A stretch of DNA of 64,000 nt from Bdellovibrio sp. ZAP7 (GTDB lineage: Bacteria; Bdellovibrionota_B; Oligoflexia; Oligoflexales; RGVZ01), in NCBI GenBank assembly GCA_945900755.1, contig CAMDKS010000017.1, positions 1 to 64,000 of the forward strand, in the 5' to 3' direction. Made by a program: the position numbers and the translations under genes. Each line of letters starts with the position of its first letter. Positions within the stretch are counted from its first letter, which is position 1. This document shows positions 1 through 9,163 of the stretch, piece after piece. The notes beneath the pieces were generated by a model. That model searched no databases and was not told the origin of the DNA. It worked only from the letters and a program-made list of their open reading frames with translations.

Positions 1-48
1 AGATTCTACGATCAAGCGGACAACATTCTTAAACAGGGAGAATTCTAA
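1..48 (+). CDS. 3' end of an unidentified gene
   Basis: Frame 1 is open from the window edge and ends at TAA 46-48, giving the C-terminal residues RFYDQADNILKQGEF. A strong terminator follows 33 bases later, which supports a real gene end. The fragment is too short for me to assign a family. Genes often found before lon (clpX, clpP) are possible but not shown by this peptide. Confidence 0.5.
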   Translation, partial: RFYDQADNILKQGEF

Positions 49-80
49 CTATAAGCTGAATACAGGCGAAAAAAGGAGAA

Positions 81-106
81 AGCCCCGGTCAATCCGGGGC
101 TTTTTT
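81..106 (+). terminator. intrinsic terminator after the partial gene
   Basis: Perfect 8-bp stem AGCCCCGG (81-88) / CCGGGGCT (94-101) with a 5-nt loop, running into a T6 tract (101-106). It separates the upstream transcript from lon. Confidence 0.92.
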
Positions 107-360
107 CATTGTAGGTCAAATACTGTAGTTTTTAGGCGGCTGCTAACAAGTGTAGCAGTAACGGCAAAAAATAAAGGGTTAACTGCGTACTTTTTAAACA
201 TTTATGAACTATTTTCATCTAGGCAGAACCTTTACCTTTCAAGTCTCAAAGAGAACCTGCTAAAATTGAATGTAGAGCCAAATAAAGTATGACGGAACTC
301 AAGTATCGCAAATAGACAAATGAATTGTTTATGTTTTGCTTGAGCTAATTGAGACCAACA
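107..360. other. lon leader, no gene seen
   Basis: Stretch between the terminator at 81-106 and the lon ribosome binding site. It is A+T-rich and must hold the lon promoter. I could not pick a convincing -35/-10 pair or a heat-shock-type promoter by eye. A minus-strand open frame across 232-567 runs into lon and looks like a shadow. Confidence 0.5.
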
Positions 361-371
361 GGGAGGTAATC

Positions 372-2891
372 GTGTCCGATAACACGCCAAAAGATCCGAA
401 TGGACGTCGCAAACGCATGCCGCTTTTACCACTGCGAGATATAATCGTATTCCCAAATCTCCTGGCAAAACTATTTGTTGGTAGAGAAAAATCAATTCTA
501 GCGCTCGAGCAGGCGTGGAGCGGAAATAAGAAAATATTTCTAGCGGCTCAAATGAAATCAAAAACAAATGACCCTACCGCTGACGATGTCTATAAAATTG
601 GAACCATCGCCAATGTGGTGAATCTTAGTCGGATGCCTGATGGCACCGCCACCATCCTTGTCGAAGGTCTCTGTCGTGCAAGAATCGCAGAGTTTCTTCA
701 CTGTGATGAATTTTTCTTTGTCGAGACCGAAGAGTTTGAAGAGAAACCTTCCGATAGTATCGAAAATGAGGCGATCATTCGCACTGTTAAATTGGCCTTT
801 GATAATTACGTGCGATTGAACAAGCGAATTGCTCAGGAAACCGTATTGGACATCAATCGGATTGAAGACGGCGCTAAGCTTGCAGATAATTTAGTTGGCC
901 ATCTTTCAAATCTAAAGCTTCAAGAAAAGCAGGGTTTGCTCGAGCAAAACGATCCTAAACTGCGTCTAGAAGAAATATATGGTTACATTCAATCTGAAAT
1001 TGAAATCATGCGAGTTGAGAAGAAAATTCGCGCGCGCGTAAAGCGTCAGATGGAAAAAACTCAAAAAGAATATTACCTCAATGAGCAAATGGCGGCGATT
1101 CAAAAAGAATTAGGCGAAAAAGACGATACTCGTGCAGAAATGCATGAGATCGAGGCTCAAATCAAAAAGAAAGCACTTTCGACGGAGGCTCGGGAGAAAA
1201 TTAATAAGGAACTTCGCAAGCTAAAACTAATGTCGCCGATGAGTGCAGAAGCGACCGTTGTCAGAAATTACATTGATACTGTTGTGAGTCTTCCTTGGGG
1301 TGAATACAGCCAAGAAAAGAACAGTATCAAAGCCGCAGCCGAGGTTTTGAATCGCGATCACTATGGCCTAGAGAAGGTCAAAGATCGTATTCTTGAGTAT
1401 CTTTCGGTTCGGGCATTAAGTGACTCCGCTAAGGGGCCTATCCTTTGTCTAGCTGGCCCTCCAGGCGTTGGTAAAACATCCCTAGCGCGCAGTATCGCAG
1501 AGTCAACGGGACGTCCCTTTGTTCGTATTTCCTTAGGGGGAGTGCGGGACGAAGCCGAAATTCGTGGACACAGACGTACCTACATCGGGTCGATGCCGGG
1601 AAAAATAATCATGGCGCTTAAGAAAGCTGGGAAATCAAATCCGGTGGTCTTGCTCGATGAAATTGACAAGATGAGCCAAGATTTCCGTGGAGACCCTTCA
1701 AGTGCGATGCTGGAGGTTCTTGATCCTGAACAGAATCATAATTTCGTCGATCACTATCTGGATCTGGACTACGATTTGTCTCGATGTTTGTTCATTGCGA
1801 CAGCAAACACTCTTCATTCAATTCCTCGTCCGCTTCTTGATCGCATGGAAATCATTCAGCTTTCTGGCTATACAGAAGAGGAAAAACTATCGATTGCACA
1901 GCAGTACCTTGTGTCCAAAGACTTAAAAGAAAATGGTTTGGAAGGCTGTAATGTTACGTTTCAACCAAAGGCCCTTCGCGAAATCATTACCTATTATACC
2001 AGAGAAGCTGGGGTACGTAATCTTGAGCGAGAGATTGGCAGCGTTTGTCGTAAAATCGCCCATAAGTATCTTTTAAAGCACGCTGAAGACGCAGAAAAAT
2101 CTGGTGTCGCAGCTGAGACGACCAATGCTGAGGGAGCCTCTGTTCGCGTTAAGTTGAACATTACGGAAGTGGTCACAGACAAGTCTGTAAACAAATACCT
2201 TGGACCGCGTCGGCAACGAGTCGGAATGCAAAATAGCGCAAACGAGGTCGGCATTTGTACGGGCCTCGCTTGGACTGAGGCTGGGGGTGATTTGCTAGTG
2301 GTAGAGGTCACGACCGTTCCTGGAAAGGGTAAGCTAACAATTACCGGTAAACTCGGTGACGTCATGCAGGAGTCGGCTCAAGCAGCGATGAGTTATGTTC
2401 GTTCTCGGGCTGAATTTTTGGAGCTTGAAGAGGGCTTCTACGAGAAGGTAGACATCCACATTCACGTGCCTGAAGGGGCGATCCCGAAAGACGGTCCATC
2501 CGCAGGTCTGTGCATGGCTACGGCATTAACCAGCGCCTTTACAAAGCGCCCAGTCAGCAAAGACGTAGCCATGACCGGTGAAATTACGCTGCGTGGACGA
2601 GCCCTTCCTATCGGTGGCCTTAAAGAGAAAATATTGGCTGCTCACCGTGGCGGTATCACGAAGATTATTATTCCGCGCGATAACGAAAAGGATCTTTTGG
2701 AAATCCCTAAAAACATTTTAAAGGACCTTAAGGTTTATTGTGTCGACCACATGGACGCAGTTTTGATGCATGCGCTGGCTTGGGATGATTTCAAAACAGA
2801 AGAAAAAAATCACAAAGATGCGTTGTTTGCAAAACTGAAGAAAATTACGGAAGCTGAAATTGCCGCTGGCAATGTTCATATGCAGCACTAG
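372..2891 (+). CDS. lon: ATP-dependent protease Lon
   Basis: Cytoplasmic AAA+ serine protease that degrades misfolded and regulatory proteins. Domains in order: N-terminal substrate-binding domain starting near [14 protein letters not shown], a coiled helical linker, an AAA+ module with Walker A GPPGVGKT and Walker B VVLLDEID, and the C-terminal protease domain. The catalytic dyad is Ser710 (DGPSAGL) and Lys753 ([12 protein letters not shown]). Their spacing of 43 residues equals that of E. coli Lon S679/K722. I start it at GTG 372 because GGGAGG (361-366) lies 5 nt upstream, giving 839 aa. An in-frame TTG at 336 would add 12 residues but has no ribosome binding site. It is a single-gene unit with terminators on both sides. 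Confidence 0.97.
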   Translation: MSDNTPKDPNGRRKRMPLLPLRDIIVFPNLLAKLFVGREKSILALEQAWSGNKKIFLAAQMKSKTNDPTADDVYKIGTIANVVNLSRMPDGTATILVEGLCRARIAEFLHCDEFFFVETEEFEEKPSDSIENEAIIRTVKLAFDNYVRLNKRIAQETVLDINRIEDGAKLADNLVGHLSNLKLQEKQGLLEQNDPKLRLEEIYGYIQSEIEIMRVEKKIRARVKRQMEKTQKEYYLNEQMAAIQKELGEKDDTRAEMHEIEAQIKKKALSTEAREKINKELRKLKLMSPMSAEATVVRNYIDTVVSLPWGEYSQEKNSIKAAAEVLNRDHYGLEKVKDRILEYLSVRALSDSAKGPILCLAGPPGVGKTSLARSIAESTGRPFVRISLGGVRDEAEIRGHRRTYIGSMPGKIIMALKKAGKSNPVVLLDEIDKMSQDFRGDPSSAMLEVLDPEQNHNFVDHYLDLDYDLSRCLFIATANTLHSIPRPLLDRMEIIQLSGYTEEEKLSIAQQYLVSKDLKENGLEGCNVTFQPKALREIITYYTREAGVRNLEREIGSVCRKIAHKYLLKHAEDAEKSGVAAETTNAEGASVRVKLNITEVVTDKSVNKYLGPRRQRVGMQNSANEVGICTGLAWTEAGGDLLVVEVTTVPGKGKLTITGKLGDVMQESAQAAMSYVRSRAEFLELEEGFYEKVDIHIHVPEGAIPKDGPSAGLCMATALTSAFTKRPVSKDVAMTGEITLRGRALPIGGLKEKILAAHRGGITKIIIPRDNEKDLLEIPKNILKDLKVYCVDHMDAVLMHALAWDDFKTEEKNHKDALFAKLKKITEAEIAAGNVHMQH

Positions 2892-2908
2892 AAAAAAAGT
2901 AATAAATT

Positions 2909-2958
2909 GCCCGTCGACTGTCCAAAGATTTTTTGGCCCGTCGACGGGCCTCTTTTTT
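2909..2958 (+). terminator. intrinsic terminator of lon
   Basis: Long hairpin with outer arms GCCCGTCGAC (2909-2918) and GTCGACGGGC (2940-2949). An inner CCAAA/TTTGG pairing extends the stem, and a T7 tract follows (2952-2959). It begins 18 nt after the lon stop. Confidence 0.9.
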
Positions 2959-3012
2959 TGTCGTTTTATGGCCAAAAATAACACACTTTGTTCAAAACCT
3001 TACTATAATGCG

Positions 3013-3036
3013 ATGGCGTGTAGATTGTAACGCCAT
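3013..3036. promoter_or_regulatory. inverted repeat downstream of a TATAAT-like -10 box
   Basis: ATGGCG (3013-3018) and CGCCAT (3031-3036) form a 6-bp inverted repeat with a 12-nt gap. A perfect TATAAT lies at 3004-3009, but no good -35 is visible at the right distance. Its position just after a possible start point, ahead of the HTH gene, suggests an operator. The repeat could also arise by chance. Confidence 0.25.
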
Positions 3037-3151
3037 GTTAATTAAGGGTATTTAAGAAAAATAGACTTGGCATAGTTCTTTCATACGTGCACATGGATTG
3101 AAAACTCATCATGAGATTTTTTAGAGGGTATAGGATTATGGGGCTACGACT

Positions 3152-3448
3152 ATGAGTATGGATCAACTTCGACTCCTTAGTATTGATGACTTGCTCATCC
3201 TCAAATATCTGTCTGAGTCTCGACTTAGTGTGACTGCTATCGCGGGCAAAATGCGACTGAGTCAGCCCGCGATCACGCAACGCATGAGAAAAATGGAAGA
3301 CGTTTTTGGCAAAAAACTGCTTGAAAGGAAGGGACGGGGAGTCGAGCTGACTCCATTCGGATTGGCCTTAGCCTTCCGTGCATCCGCAGCGCTTATGGCA
3401 TTAGATCCTGTTGCATTGCAAGTTGATTTCCCAGGGATCCAGCTGTAG
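3152..3448 (+). CDS. stand-alone LysR-type winged-helix DNA-binding protein
   Basis: 98-aa protein made almost entirely of a LysR-type N-terminal winged helix. Residues 9-70 include LSVTAIAGKMRLSQPAITQRMRKMEDVFGKKLLERKGRGVELT style elements: a recognition helix with SQPAITQRMRKME, then a basic wing. LysR regulators are normally about 300 aa with an effector-binding domain, and that domain is absent. The gene ends cleanly and is followed by a terminator, so this looks like a dedicated small regulator rather than a recent truncation. Target genes and signal are unknown. The neighbours (lon, tig) suggest nothing firm. Confidence 0.75.
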   Translation: MSMDQLRLLSIDDLLILKYLSESRLSVTAIAGKMRLSQPAITQRMRKMEDVFGKKLLERKGRGVELTPFGLALAFRASAALMALDPVALQVDFPGIQL

Positions 3449-3481
3449 GCGGCTAGAAGTCTATAGTCCAATTCAAAATGA

Positions 3482-3523
3482 AAAATCCGTTTTCCCAACC
3501 TCAAGGCTAAGAAAACGGATTTT
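3482..3523. terminator. bidirectional terminator between HTH gene and tig
   Basis: 13-bp perfect inverted repeat AAAATCCGTTTTC (3482-3494) / GAAAACGGATTTT (3511-3523) with a 16-nt loop. The A/T ends of the arms supply a T tract on either strand. It sits between the convergent HTH gene (+) and trigger factor (-) and can serve both. Confidence 0.88.
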
Positions 3524-3535
3524 ATTAATTTAGGA

Positions 3536-4834
3536 CTACCCGTGAACGTCTAGTTCAACAACTGTTTCAGTAACTTTACCGTTAGCAACGATATGGTCTA
3601 ACGCCATTTCAAAAGACAAATTCTCTTGAACTCGCGGTCGAACTTGCTTGATGAAATCGGTCATCTTTTTATCGTCCCATTTGTCAGATCCTGGAGCATT
3701 ATCGAGGATGTGCTTGCGAATACGATCATCAGTGACCTCAAGTTTTTCAGCTTGAGCAATTCTCCACAGAATCAAAGTATTTTGAGCTTTAATTTTTGCA
3801 GTGTCGCGAAATGATTTGCGAACCTCGTCATTTTTAAGGAGAGCTTTTTTCTCCTTTTGATCCTCAATATTTAATTCATTGATCATACTATCGATGACTT
3901 GATCAACCATGCTTGGCGGCACTTCGAAGTTGTTGGACGTGCGAAGCTGATCCATGATCGCTCCCTCGAGCTTTTGGCGGCGAAGCTGAGAGCCCCTTTT
4001 CGTCAGTTGCAGGGTTATTTCAGCACTGAGTGCGGAAACCGAGTCAAACCCAACATCCTTACAAAACTCGTCGTTATACTCTGGGAGTGTGAGGTCTTGA
4101 AGGTTCTTTAGGGTGATTTCAAACTCCACAGCCTTACCAGCTAGACTTGGCTCATTATAGTTGTCGGGAAGCGTGATCGTCGTTTTTTTGGTTTCGCCAA
4201 TGCTCATACCTAAAATGGAATTTTCGAGATCGACGAAAATTTCTTTGAAGCCCAAGGCCACAGGAAACTCCTCAACGTCCATATTCTCTATCAGTAAACC
4301 GTCCTTATAGACCTTGTGTCCGATCGTTGCCAAGTGGCCTGCGCTAGCTTTACCCGGTGTTGTCAGTTCTTTGGTTTTTGCTTGGCGGCGGCGAAGGAGG
4401 TCTACTTCACGGGTCAAGGTTTCGGGTTTAATTTCGTAGGTATTGGCAGAAAGGGTTAGGCCTTTCCAATTTTTAACGTCGATTTCTGGCATGATGTCTA
4501 CAATTGCCGAGAACGTGAAAGGTTTATCACTTGCGGGGACATCCATATTTTCAACCACAGGCGGCGCGATTGGGTTAATGTTTTTATCCTTGAGAATTTG
4601 AAATAAATGCTTGTTGATGAGCTGCTCGCCAACATCGCTTCGGACGCTATCGCCGTAGAATTTTTTGATAATCGTGATCGGGGCTTTGCCTGGACGAAAG
4701 CCTTGAAGTTTGGCTTTCTTTTGGACTTTGCGGTAGGCGTCTTCAAAGGCTATGGCGACAAGGTCTGGTGGCAACGAGACCTTGATGCGTCGTTGAACGC
4801 TATTTATTTCTTCGACAGAGCTAGTTAAGGACAT
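3536..4834 (-). CDS. tig: trigger factor chaperone
   Basis: 432-aa ribosome-associated chaperone and peptidyl-prolyl isomerase that meets nascent chains at the tunnel exit. The N-terminal ribosome-binding domain carries the signature GFRPGKAP (about residues 46-53). A middle FKBP-like PPIase domain follows (about 165-250, GFKEIFVDLENSILGM). The long helical C-terminal chaperone domain ends near MALDHIVANGKVTE. Full length for the family. The ATG is preceded by GGAG on the minus strand. The gene stands alone here and is not linked to clpP/clpX inside the window, though lon lies nearby on the other strand. Confidence 0.96.
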   Translation of the reverse strand: MSLTSSVEEINSVQRRIKVSLPPDLVAIAFEDAYRKVQKKAKLQGFRPGKAPITIIKKFYGDSVRSDVGEQLINKHLFQILKDKNINPIAPPVVENMDVPASDKPFTFSAIVDIMPEIDVKNWKGLTLSANTYEIKPETLTREVDLLRRRQAKTKELTTPGKASAGHLATIGHKVYKDGLLIENMDVEEFPVALGFKEIFVDLENSILGMSIGETKKTTITLPDNYNEPSLAGKAVEFEITLKNLQDLTLPEYNDEFCKDVGFDSVSALSAEITLQLTKRGSQLRRQKLEGAIMDQLRTSNNFEVPPSMVDQVIDSMINELNIEDQKEKKALLKNDEVRKSFRDTAKIKAQNTLILWRIAQAEKLEVTDDRIRKHILDNAPGSDKWDDKKMTDFIKQVRPRVQENLSFEMALDHIVANGKVTETVVELDVHG

Positions 4835-5042
4835 TGAGAGTCTCCGTGACTTGTTAAATGAAAAAAGGGATGGACTGCTTAATAATAGGCAGTTTTCACA
4901 AAATATAGGAGCTATTAGGTACCACTAATATTGCGTAGAAGAAAGTATTTTTCCCTTGCGCCTATGTTAAAAGATGGTCAACATCGTTGTGAGAATTAAT
5001 TAAATGTGAATAATATCAGCCTAAAGTGTAGGAATTAGCTTT

Positions 5043-5189
5043 ATGAAACGTCTATGGCGATCAGTTTTTGTGGTGGGAATTTGTTTTGCAGCTGTCATTA
5101 CCATGCGGATCTACCTAAATCAGCAGGTTGAGTTCGCTAAAGCGCAGTCAGCTGAGGCAGAACGTACAGGTCAAGTCACCACGCAATAG
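5043..5189 (+). CDS. small single-pass membrane protein
   Basis: Short frame of 48 codons starting at ATG 5043, with AGGA about 10 nt upstream, and ending at TAG 5187-5189. It encodes a basic start (MKRLWR), one hydrophobic segment (about residues 6-24, SVFVVGICFAAVITM) and a charged tail rich in Q, A and E. That topology is typical of a small inner-membrane protein. No family is recognised. It is the only sensible coding frame in the 4835-5253 gap, whose remaining sequence shows nothing else clear. Confidence 0.45.
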   Translation: MKRLWRSVFVVGICFAAVITMRIYLNQQVEFAKAQSAEAERTGQVTTQ

Positions 5190-5253
5190 GTATTTATTTA
5201 TGGCTTGGTGTTCGTCAAGACCTAGAACATAGGTCGGAGGGCCGACGGGGTTG

Positions 5254-6261
5254 CTATTTGGAGAGCTTTAACTCCGATAACTTATTGATTACATTTAAAT
5301 TTTTAACGAGCGTCCCCAAGTCAGCCTTGATCACTCTTAGGCCGATCCCAGTTTTAGTCGATGTTTTAACCGGCTTGATGCATTCTCCAAAACTAGTAAA
5401 TAAAGCTACTTGAGCCTTCCATTCGTCGGCAGGGTTGGTCGCTTTCGCCTCAGTCATAATCTCCTCTGTGGTGACCGTGAATTGCTCGTATGGAGCTTTG
5501 CTTGCAAGCTTAATGATGATTCGCAGTACGTTCATTAATGCATCAGGAACCTCTGTCGTCGTAGGATTGGCTGTGGCAAACGACTTTAGAAAGGTCGCAA
5601 ATTGCCGTAGGCTACCGCGATTGGCTAGAGATAAGGTTGGGTTTTTATAGCTATCAGTCTTGAGGGCGAAGACTCCCTCCTTGACTAAGAGTTCAATAAG
5701 TTGGCCAAGTTTAGTGGGATCTTCCCCAAACACGTCTATCAGTTCGGTTTCAATAACCTTACGCTGGACCATCCAATCCTTGCCTTCTTTAGAGCCATCC
5801 CGGTGCCAGACCAACTCCATAATGTGGATTTGACGAAGCACTGTTTGAAATGGTTTAGAGCCAGCAGGTCCAGAGGGCGAAGCCGGCGAAGGCGCTTTGC
5901 CTGCGGTTTCAAGTGTCTTAAGTCGATCGTTGGTTGTTCGAAGCCTGCCGCTCAAAGCGCTCATGAGTCCAACGAACCATTTTGGAATCTGCTTCATTAA
6001 CTTTCCAAAATCATCGACGGATATTAAAGTAATTTCGGCATCTGCGGATGCTTTTACAGAAGCGCTGCGGGGCATCCGATCGAATAGGGCCATCTCACCG
6101 ACCATGCCGCCCTCAGGAATCTTTGCTAGCACGACCTCTTTGCCTCCTTGATCCAAATAGACGACAAGTTCACCCTTCCGGACGAGATACATTCCGTCCG
6201 CATTATCGCCGGCCTTAAAGACCACGGTTCCTGCTTTTAGGGATTTATTTAGACCGGCCAC
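5254..6261 (-). CDS. cyclic-nucleotide-binding-domain protein with unknown C-terminal region
   Basis: 335 aa. Residues 1-115 form a CAP_ED (cNMP-binding) fold. It has the phosphate-binding cassette-like stretch GEMALFDRMPRSASV, with the Glu and Arg expected for nucleotide contact, and the glycine-rich turns of the beta roll (FKAGDNADGMYLVRKGEL). A low-complexity AP/SP/G linker follows at about 122-137. The roughly 200-residue C-terminal region is helical-looking, with no HTH like that of Crp/Fnr, so it is unlikely to be a classical transcription factor. The GTG start at 6261 has AGGAG about 8 nt upstream. A Crp-fold receptor acting on a protein partner is an inference. Confidence 0.8.
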   Translation of the reverse strand: MAGLNKSLKAGTVVFKAGDNADGMYLVRKGELVVYLDQGGKEVVLAKIPEGGMVGEMALFDRMPRSASVKASADAEITLISVDDFGKLMKQIPKWFVGLMSALSGRLRTTNDRLKTLETAGKAPSPASPSGPAGSKPFQTVLRQIHIMELVWHRDGSKEGKDWMVQRKVIETELIDVFGEDPTKLGQLIELLVKEGVFALKTDSYKNPTLSLANRGSLRQFATFLKSFATANPTTTEVPDALMNVLRIIIKLASKAPYEQFTVTTEEIMTEAKATNPADEWKAQVALFTSFGECIKPVKTSTKTGIGLRVIKADLGTLVKNLNVINKLSELKLSK

Positions 6262-6534
6262 CGGGGAGCACTCCTGAAAAACATGAGAGAAGGTTGATTA
6301 CGTCTTCAGTCCTTTCGGTAACATTCTGATAAAGCTTAGGAAACATGTCTCCCCCCCAATGAAATGAGGGTGGTTTTAGTGATCATTTGCCAAAAATTAA
6401 AACTAGTATTTGGGAGAATATAAATAGAGCCAGTCCGGCGTTCTCTGAATCAAGGCGCGTAGATCTGTCTTTGCCATCATCAACGAACAGTGGTAACTTT
6501 ACGCATCTAAAAATGTTTTGGGGTCGTTGTATCT

Positions 6535-7020
6535 ATGGTGTCATCTTCTGAAAATATCGGTTACGCATGGTTTTTTGAGCGACTAGATGCGTATCTTGAC
6601 CGCATGGGATTGAAGCAAACTCAGCCACGACGGACCATTATTCAGATTTTTTTGAAGTTAGATGCTCATGTCGATGCTGAAGAGCTACATCAGAGTGTTC
6701 GAAATGAGGGGTTTGAGATTGGCCTTGCTACCATTTATCGTACATTAAATCTTTTAACAGATGCCGGTTTAGTTGAGCAAAAATCTTTTCAAGACGGGCG
6801 CAGTGTATTCGAAATTGCAGATCCGGATAAGCATCATGATCATTTGATCTGTACTAAGTGCCGGCGTATGATTGAATTTGAGAATCATAAAATTGAGGTT
6901 CTGCAAGAGGAAATAGCAGAAAAATACGGTATGGAACTTAAAACTCACCGCCTCGATTTATTTGGGCACTGCCTCGATACTGTTGCTTGTGGGGCTCGAA
7001 TTAAAAGCCAACAAAAGTGA
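6535..7020 (+). CDS. fur: Fur-family metal-responsive repressor
   Basis: 161 aa. An N-terminal winged helix (about residues 20-90, LATIYRTLNLLTDAGLV is the recognition helix) is joined to a dimerisation and metal-binding domain. Metal ligands are visible in HHDHLIC, the CTKC pair and the later GHC. The last third (IEVLQEEIAEKYGMELKTHRLDLFGHC in outline) matches Fur more closely than Zur or PerR. It should repress iron-uptake genes with Fe(II) as co-repressor, but no target or Fur box is identified in this window. The gene has its own upstream gap of 273 bases (6262-6534), in which I see no clear promoter. It converges on the pseudo-receiver gene. Confidence 0.88.
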   Translation: MVSSSENIGYAWFFERLDAYLDRMGLKQTQPRRTIIQIFLKLDAHVDAEELHQSVRNEGFEIGLATIYRTLNLLTDAGLVEQKSFQDGRSVFEIADPDKHHDHLICTKCRRMIEFENHKIEVLQEEIAEKYGMELKTHRLDLFGHCLDTVACGARIKSQQK

Positions 7021-7060
7021 TGCACCAGCAGATGGTGGCTGTTTAAATAAAGGTTATTTT

Positions 7061-8917
7061 TTAGGGGCGGCCTTCAAGACGTTTTGGGCCAGCGATTTTT
7101 TTAAATATTTCAGCCTCAGCGGCGTGATTTTTTATAAAGTCGGTGTCGTCGGCATGGCTTATGACATATGCCGCAATGGTTCCAATGACCGCAATGGTGA
7201 TCAAGGCCTTGATTACGGTTAGGTCAATATTTTTCTTCACGGCCCGAACAGCATTTTTAGTAATTTTGACGCCAGCTTCAGCGAGAAGCTCTGAATAGCG
7301 GGTTTCTGTGTGTTCGGCGAAAGCAATGTTTGCAACTGGAGCGTTGGGCGCTAACCTTTCTTTTGGAGGTGGGGATACAGACGCCGCAGGGGCCAACGCG
7401 ATTTTAGTCATCGGCGCTTGAAGGCTCTCAAGGCTGCGTGGTGCCTGAATCGTTTGGGTGGAGCCAGAGGGAAAATATTTCTTATAGTAATCACTAAGCA
7501 TGGTGACCAGCATATTCGCCAGATGATTTTTTTCGTTTTGGTTGACATCGGCAAAATAGAAATGAACGTCCTGATTGAATTGAGTCGAATTTAGTAGCGA
7601 GGTATTTTCGGCCGTCGCTGTGATCTTGACGTAGGGATCGCGACCCAGAGCTTTGCGCAAGAGTGGTGCCTCAAGCTGTGCAAGCGTAAAGACTCCAATC
7701 GAAAATGGCAGAGAAATTTTACCAGAGCTCGCATTCAAAGATAGAAGGCGGGCAGGGACATGAATTTCAATTTTACTCCACGGATGTTCGGCTACTATTT
7801 GTGCCGTAGGGCTATTTGCATCATGTACGTGCGCGTGGGGTACTATTCGGTAACGTGCTCCAGCTTCGCTGAGACTCATGGGGTCGGGGGCGGATTCAAT
7901 ATACACTTGGCGTGTTTTGAAAATTGTATTCAAGTAGGCTTTGTCGACGTCAGAGCCGTACACAATAACTGGCACATCGCCAGGTAATTTTTCAAAAATG
8001 CTCAGCAATTCATCTTGTGTTAGTGACTTAAGGATGGGGGAGTCCAAGAAAACCGCATCGGGAGAAAAATATTCGACTTCTTTTGCAATCGTGTGCCTCT
8101 GGAGTCCTATCTTTAACTCGAATCGATCGGACCTAAGACCCGTGGTTAACGACTTTCGAATATTCGCATTGGACGCGACGATGTAGGCGCGCAATTTGGC
8201 TTCGGTTTGTTGTCCTAGTAACATTTTGCGTATCATCGTCGCAGACGCCTCAGCATTTGCCCCTGGCACTCGCCAGCGACAAATAAGTGCCTGGCTGAAA
8301 CGAAAAACTAAATGACTTTTGTGAACACTATCGACCGTAAGGCTAATGTGCCCAACTTGAAGAGCTTCGGAAATCGCGCCAGTCATCTGAAGTGTGCTGC
8401 CATGATGCATGCTTCCGCGACACTCGATTCTAAGATGAGTTTCATTTATCCACACCACTCGGCCCGGAGCCCGAATGGCTGCAACTTGATTCAAACTGAT
8501 TTCACAGAGTGGTGAGGGAAAATTTGCGCTCGCCTTTATGGCAGTCGTATACTGGATCCGCAGCAGCCATGCGTCCTCTGAAAGCTGAAGTGGAATGATG
8601 TCTCGGAAATTTTCCGAAACGGCGATGGTGGTCGCTTCGGGGGATTTTGAGACGGACGACAAAATAAAACGGACTCCATTTAGTTCTGCCAAAGCGGTAA
8701 GATCGCCAATCATCCTTATAGCTGCAGGATTGTCATTCTCTGGTGTGTCAATAAGAATGCAGCTTGGGCGTCCAATGGCCGTTGCAGCAAGCACGTCTTG
8801 GTAGGATGTAAGGACGAGGACGTCGAAGCCGTTATTATTAAGCAGCTCTATTCTTTGAGTGTGTAGTCGGGTCTCTGATTGTATGACCCAAAATGTACGT
8901 TTGCCTTTTGCCGACAT
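7061..8917 (-). CDS. membrane-anchored protein with two degenerate receiver-like folds
   Basis: 618 aa from ATG 8917, chosen because GGGAG lies about 8 nt upstream. A longer in-frame start at 8977 lacks a site. Residues about 5-105 read like a CheY fold (FWVIQSETRLHTQRIELLNN, then a strand ending SCILIDTPEND). A second similar stretch spans about 245-345 (LRAYIVASNANIRKSL, then DAVFLDSPIL). Neither has the acidic pair and Asp of a working receiver. Between them is a region that could be PilZ-like. A Pro/Ala-rich linker (about 515-545) precedes one C-terminal transmembrane segment near residue 585-605 (VIKALITIAVIGTIAAYVI). I do not recognise a family. The domain reading is by eye. Confidence 0.6.
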   Translation of the reverse strand: MSAKGKRTFWVIQSETRLHTQRIELLNNNGFDVLVLTSYQDVLAATAIGRPSCILIDTPENDNPAAIRMIGDLTALAELNGVRFILSSVSKSPEATTIAVSENFRDIIPLQLSEDAWLLRIQYTTAIKASANFPSPLCEISLNQVAAIRAPGRVVWINETHLRIECRGSMHHGSTLQMTGAISEALQVGHISLTVDSVHKSHLVFRFSQALICRWRVPGANAEASATMIRKMLLGQQTEAKLRAYIVASNANIRKSLTTGLRSDRFELKIGLQRHTIAKEVEYFSPDAVFLDSPILKSLTQDELLSIFEKLPGDVPVIVYGSDVDKAYLNTIFKTRQVYIESAPDPMSLSEAGARYRIVPHAHVHDANSPTAQIVAEHPWSKIEIHVPARLLSLNASSGKISLPFSIGVFTLAQLEAPLLRKALGRDPYVKITATAENTSLLNSTQFNQDVHFYFADVNQNEKNHLANMLVTMLSDYYKKYFPSGSTQTIQAPRSLESLQAPMTKIALAPAASVSPPPKERLAPNAPVANIAFAEHTETRYSELLAEAGVKITKNAVRAVKKNIDLTVIKALITIAVIGTIAAYVISHADDTDFIKNHAAEAEIFKKIAGPKRLEGRP

Positions 8918-9163
8918 GATTGCATCTCCCAAGTTGTGCTGTAATAAATTTACCAATTTATTCGAAAAAACGAGCAATATTCTGGGAGGTTAATCGGTCA
9001 ATTCCAATTAAAATTGAGCATTCAGCCGTTGGTCGAAATGTGATTTAGGCAATAAAATAGGTTAAATATTAGCGGGTTAAGTTAAAATGTGAGGAAAAAA
9101 TCAGCCCGCTTTTTATCAAATCATGGTAGAATATTTCCAGTAATTTCATTTGGGGAGTTAATT

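Noticed and set aside
1994-2365. 123-codon minus-strand frame inside lon
   Set aside because: Shadow of a conserved protease domain; no independent start signal.
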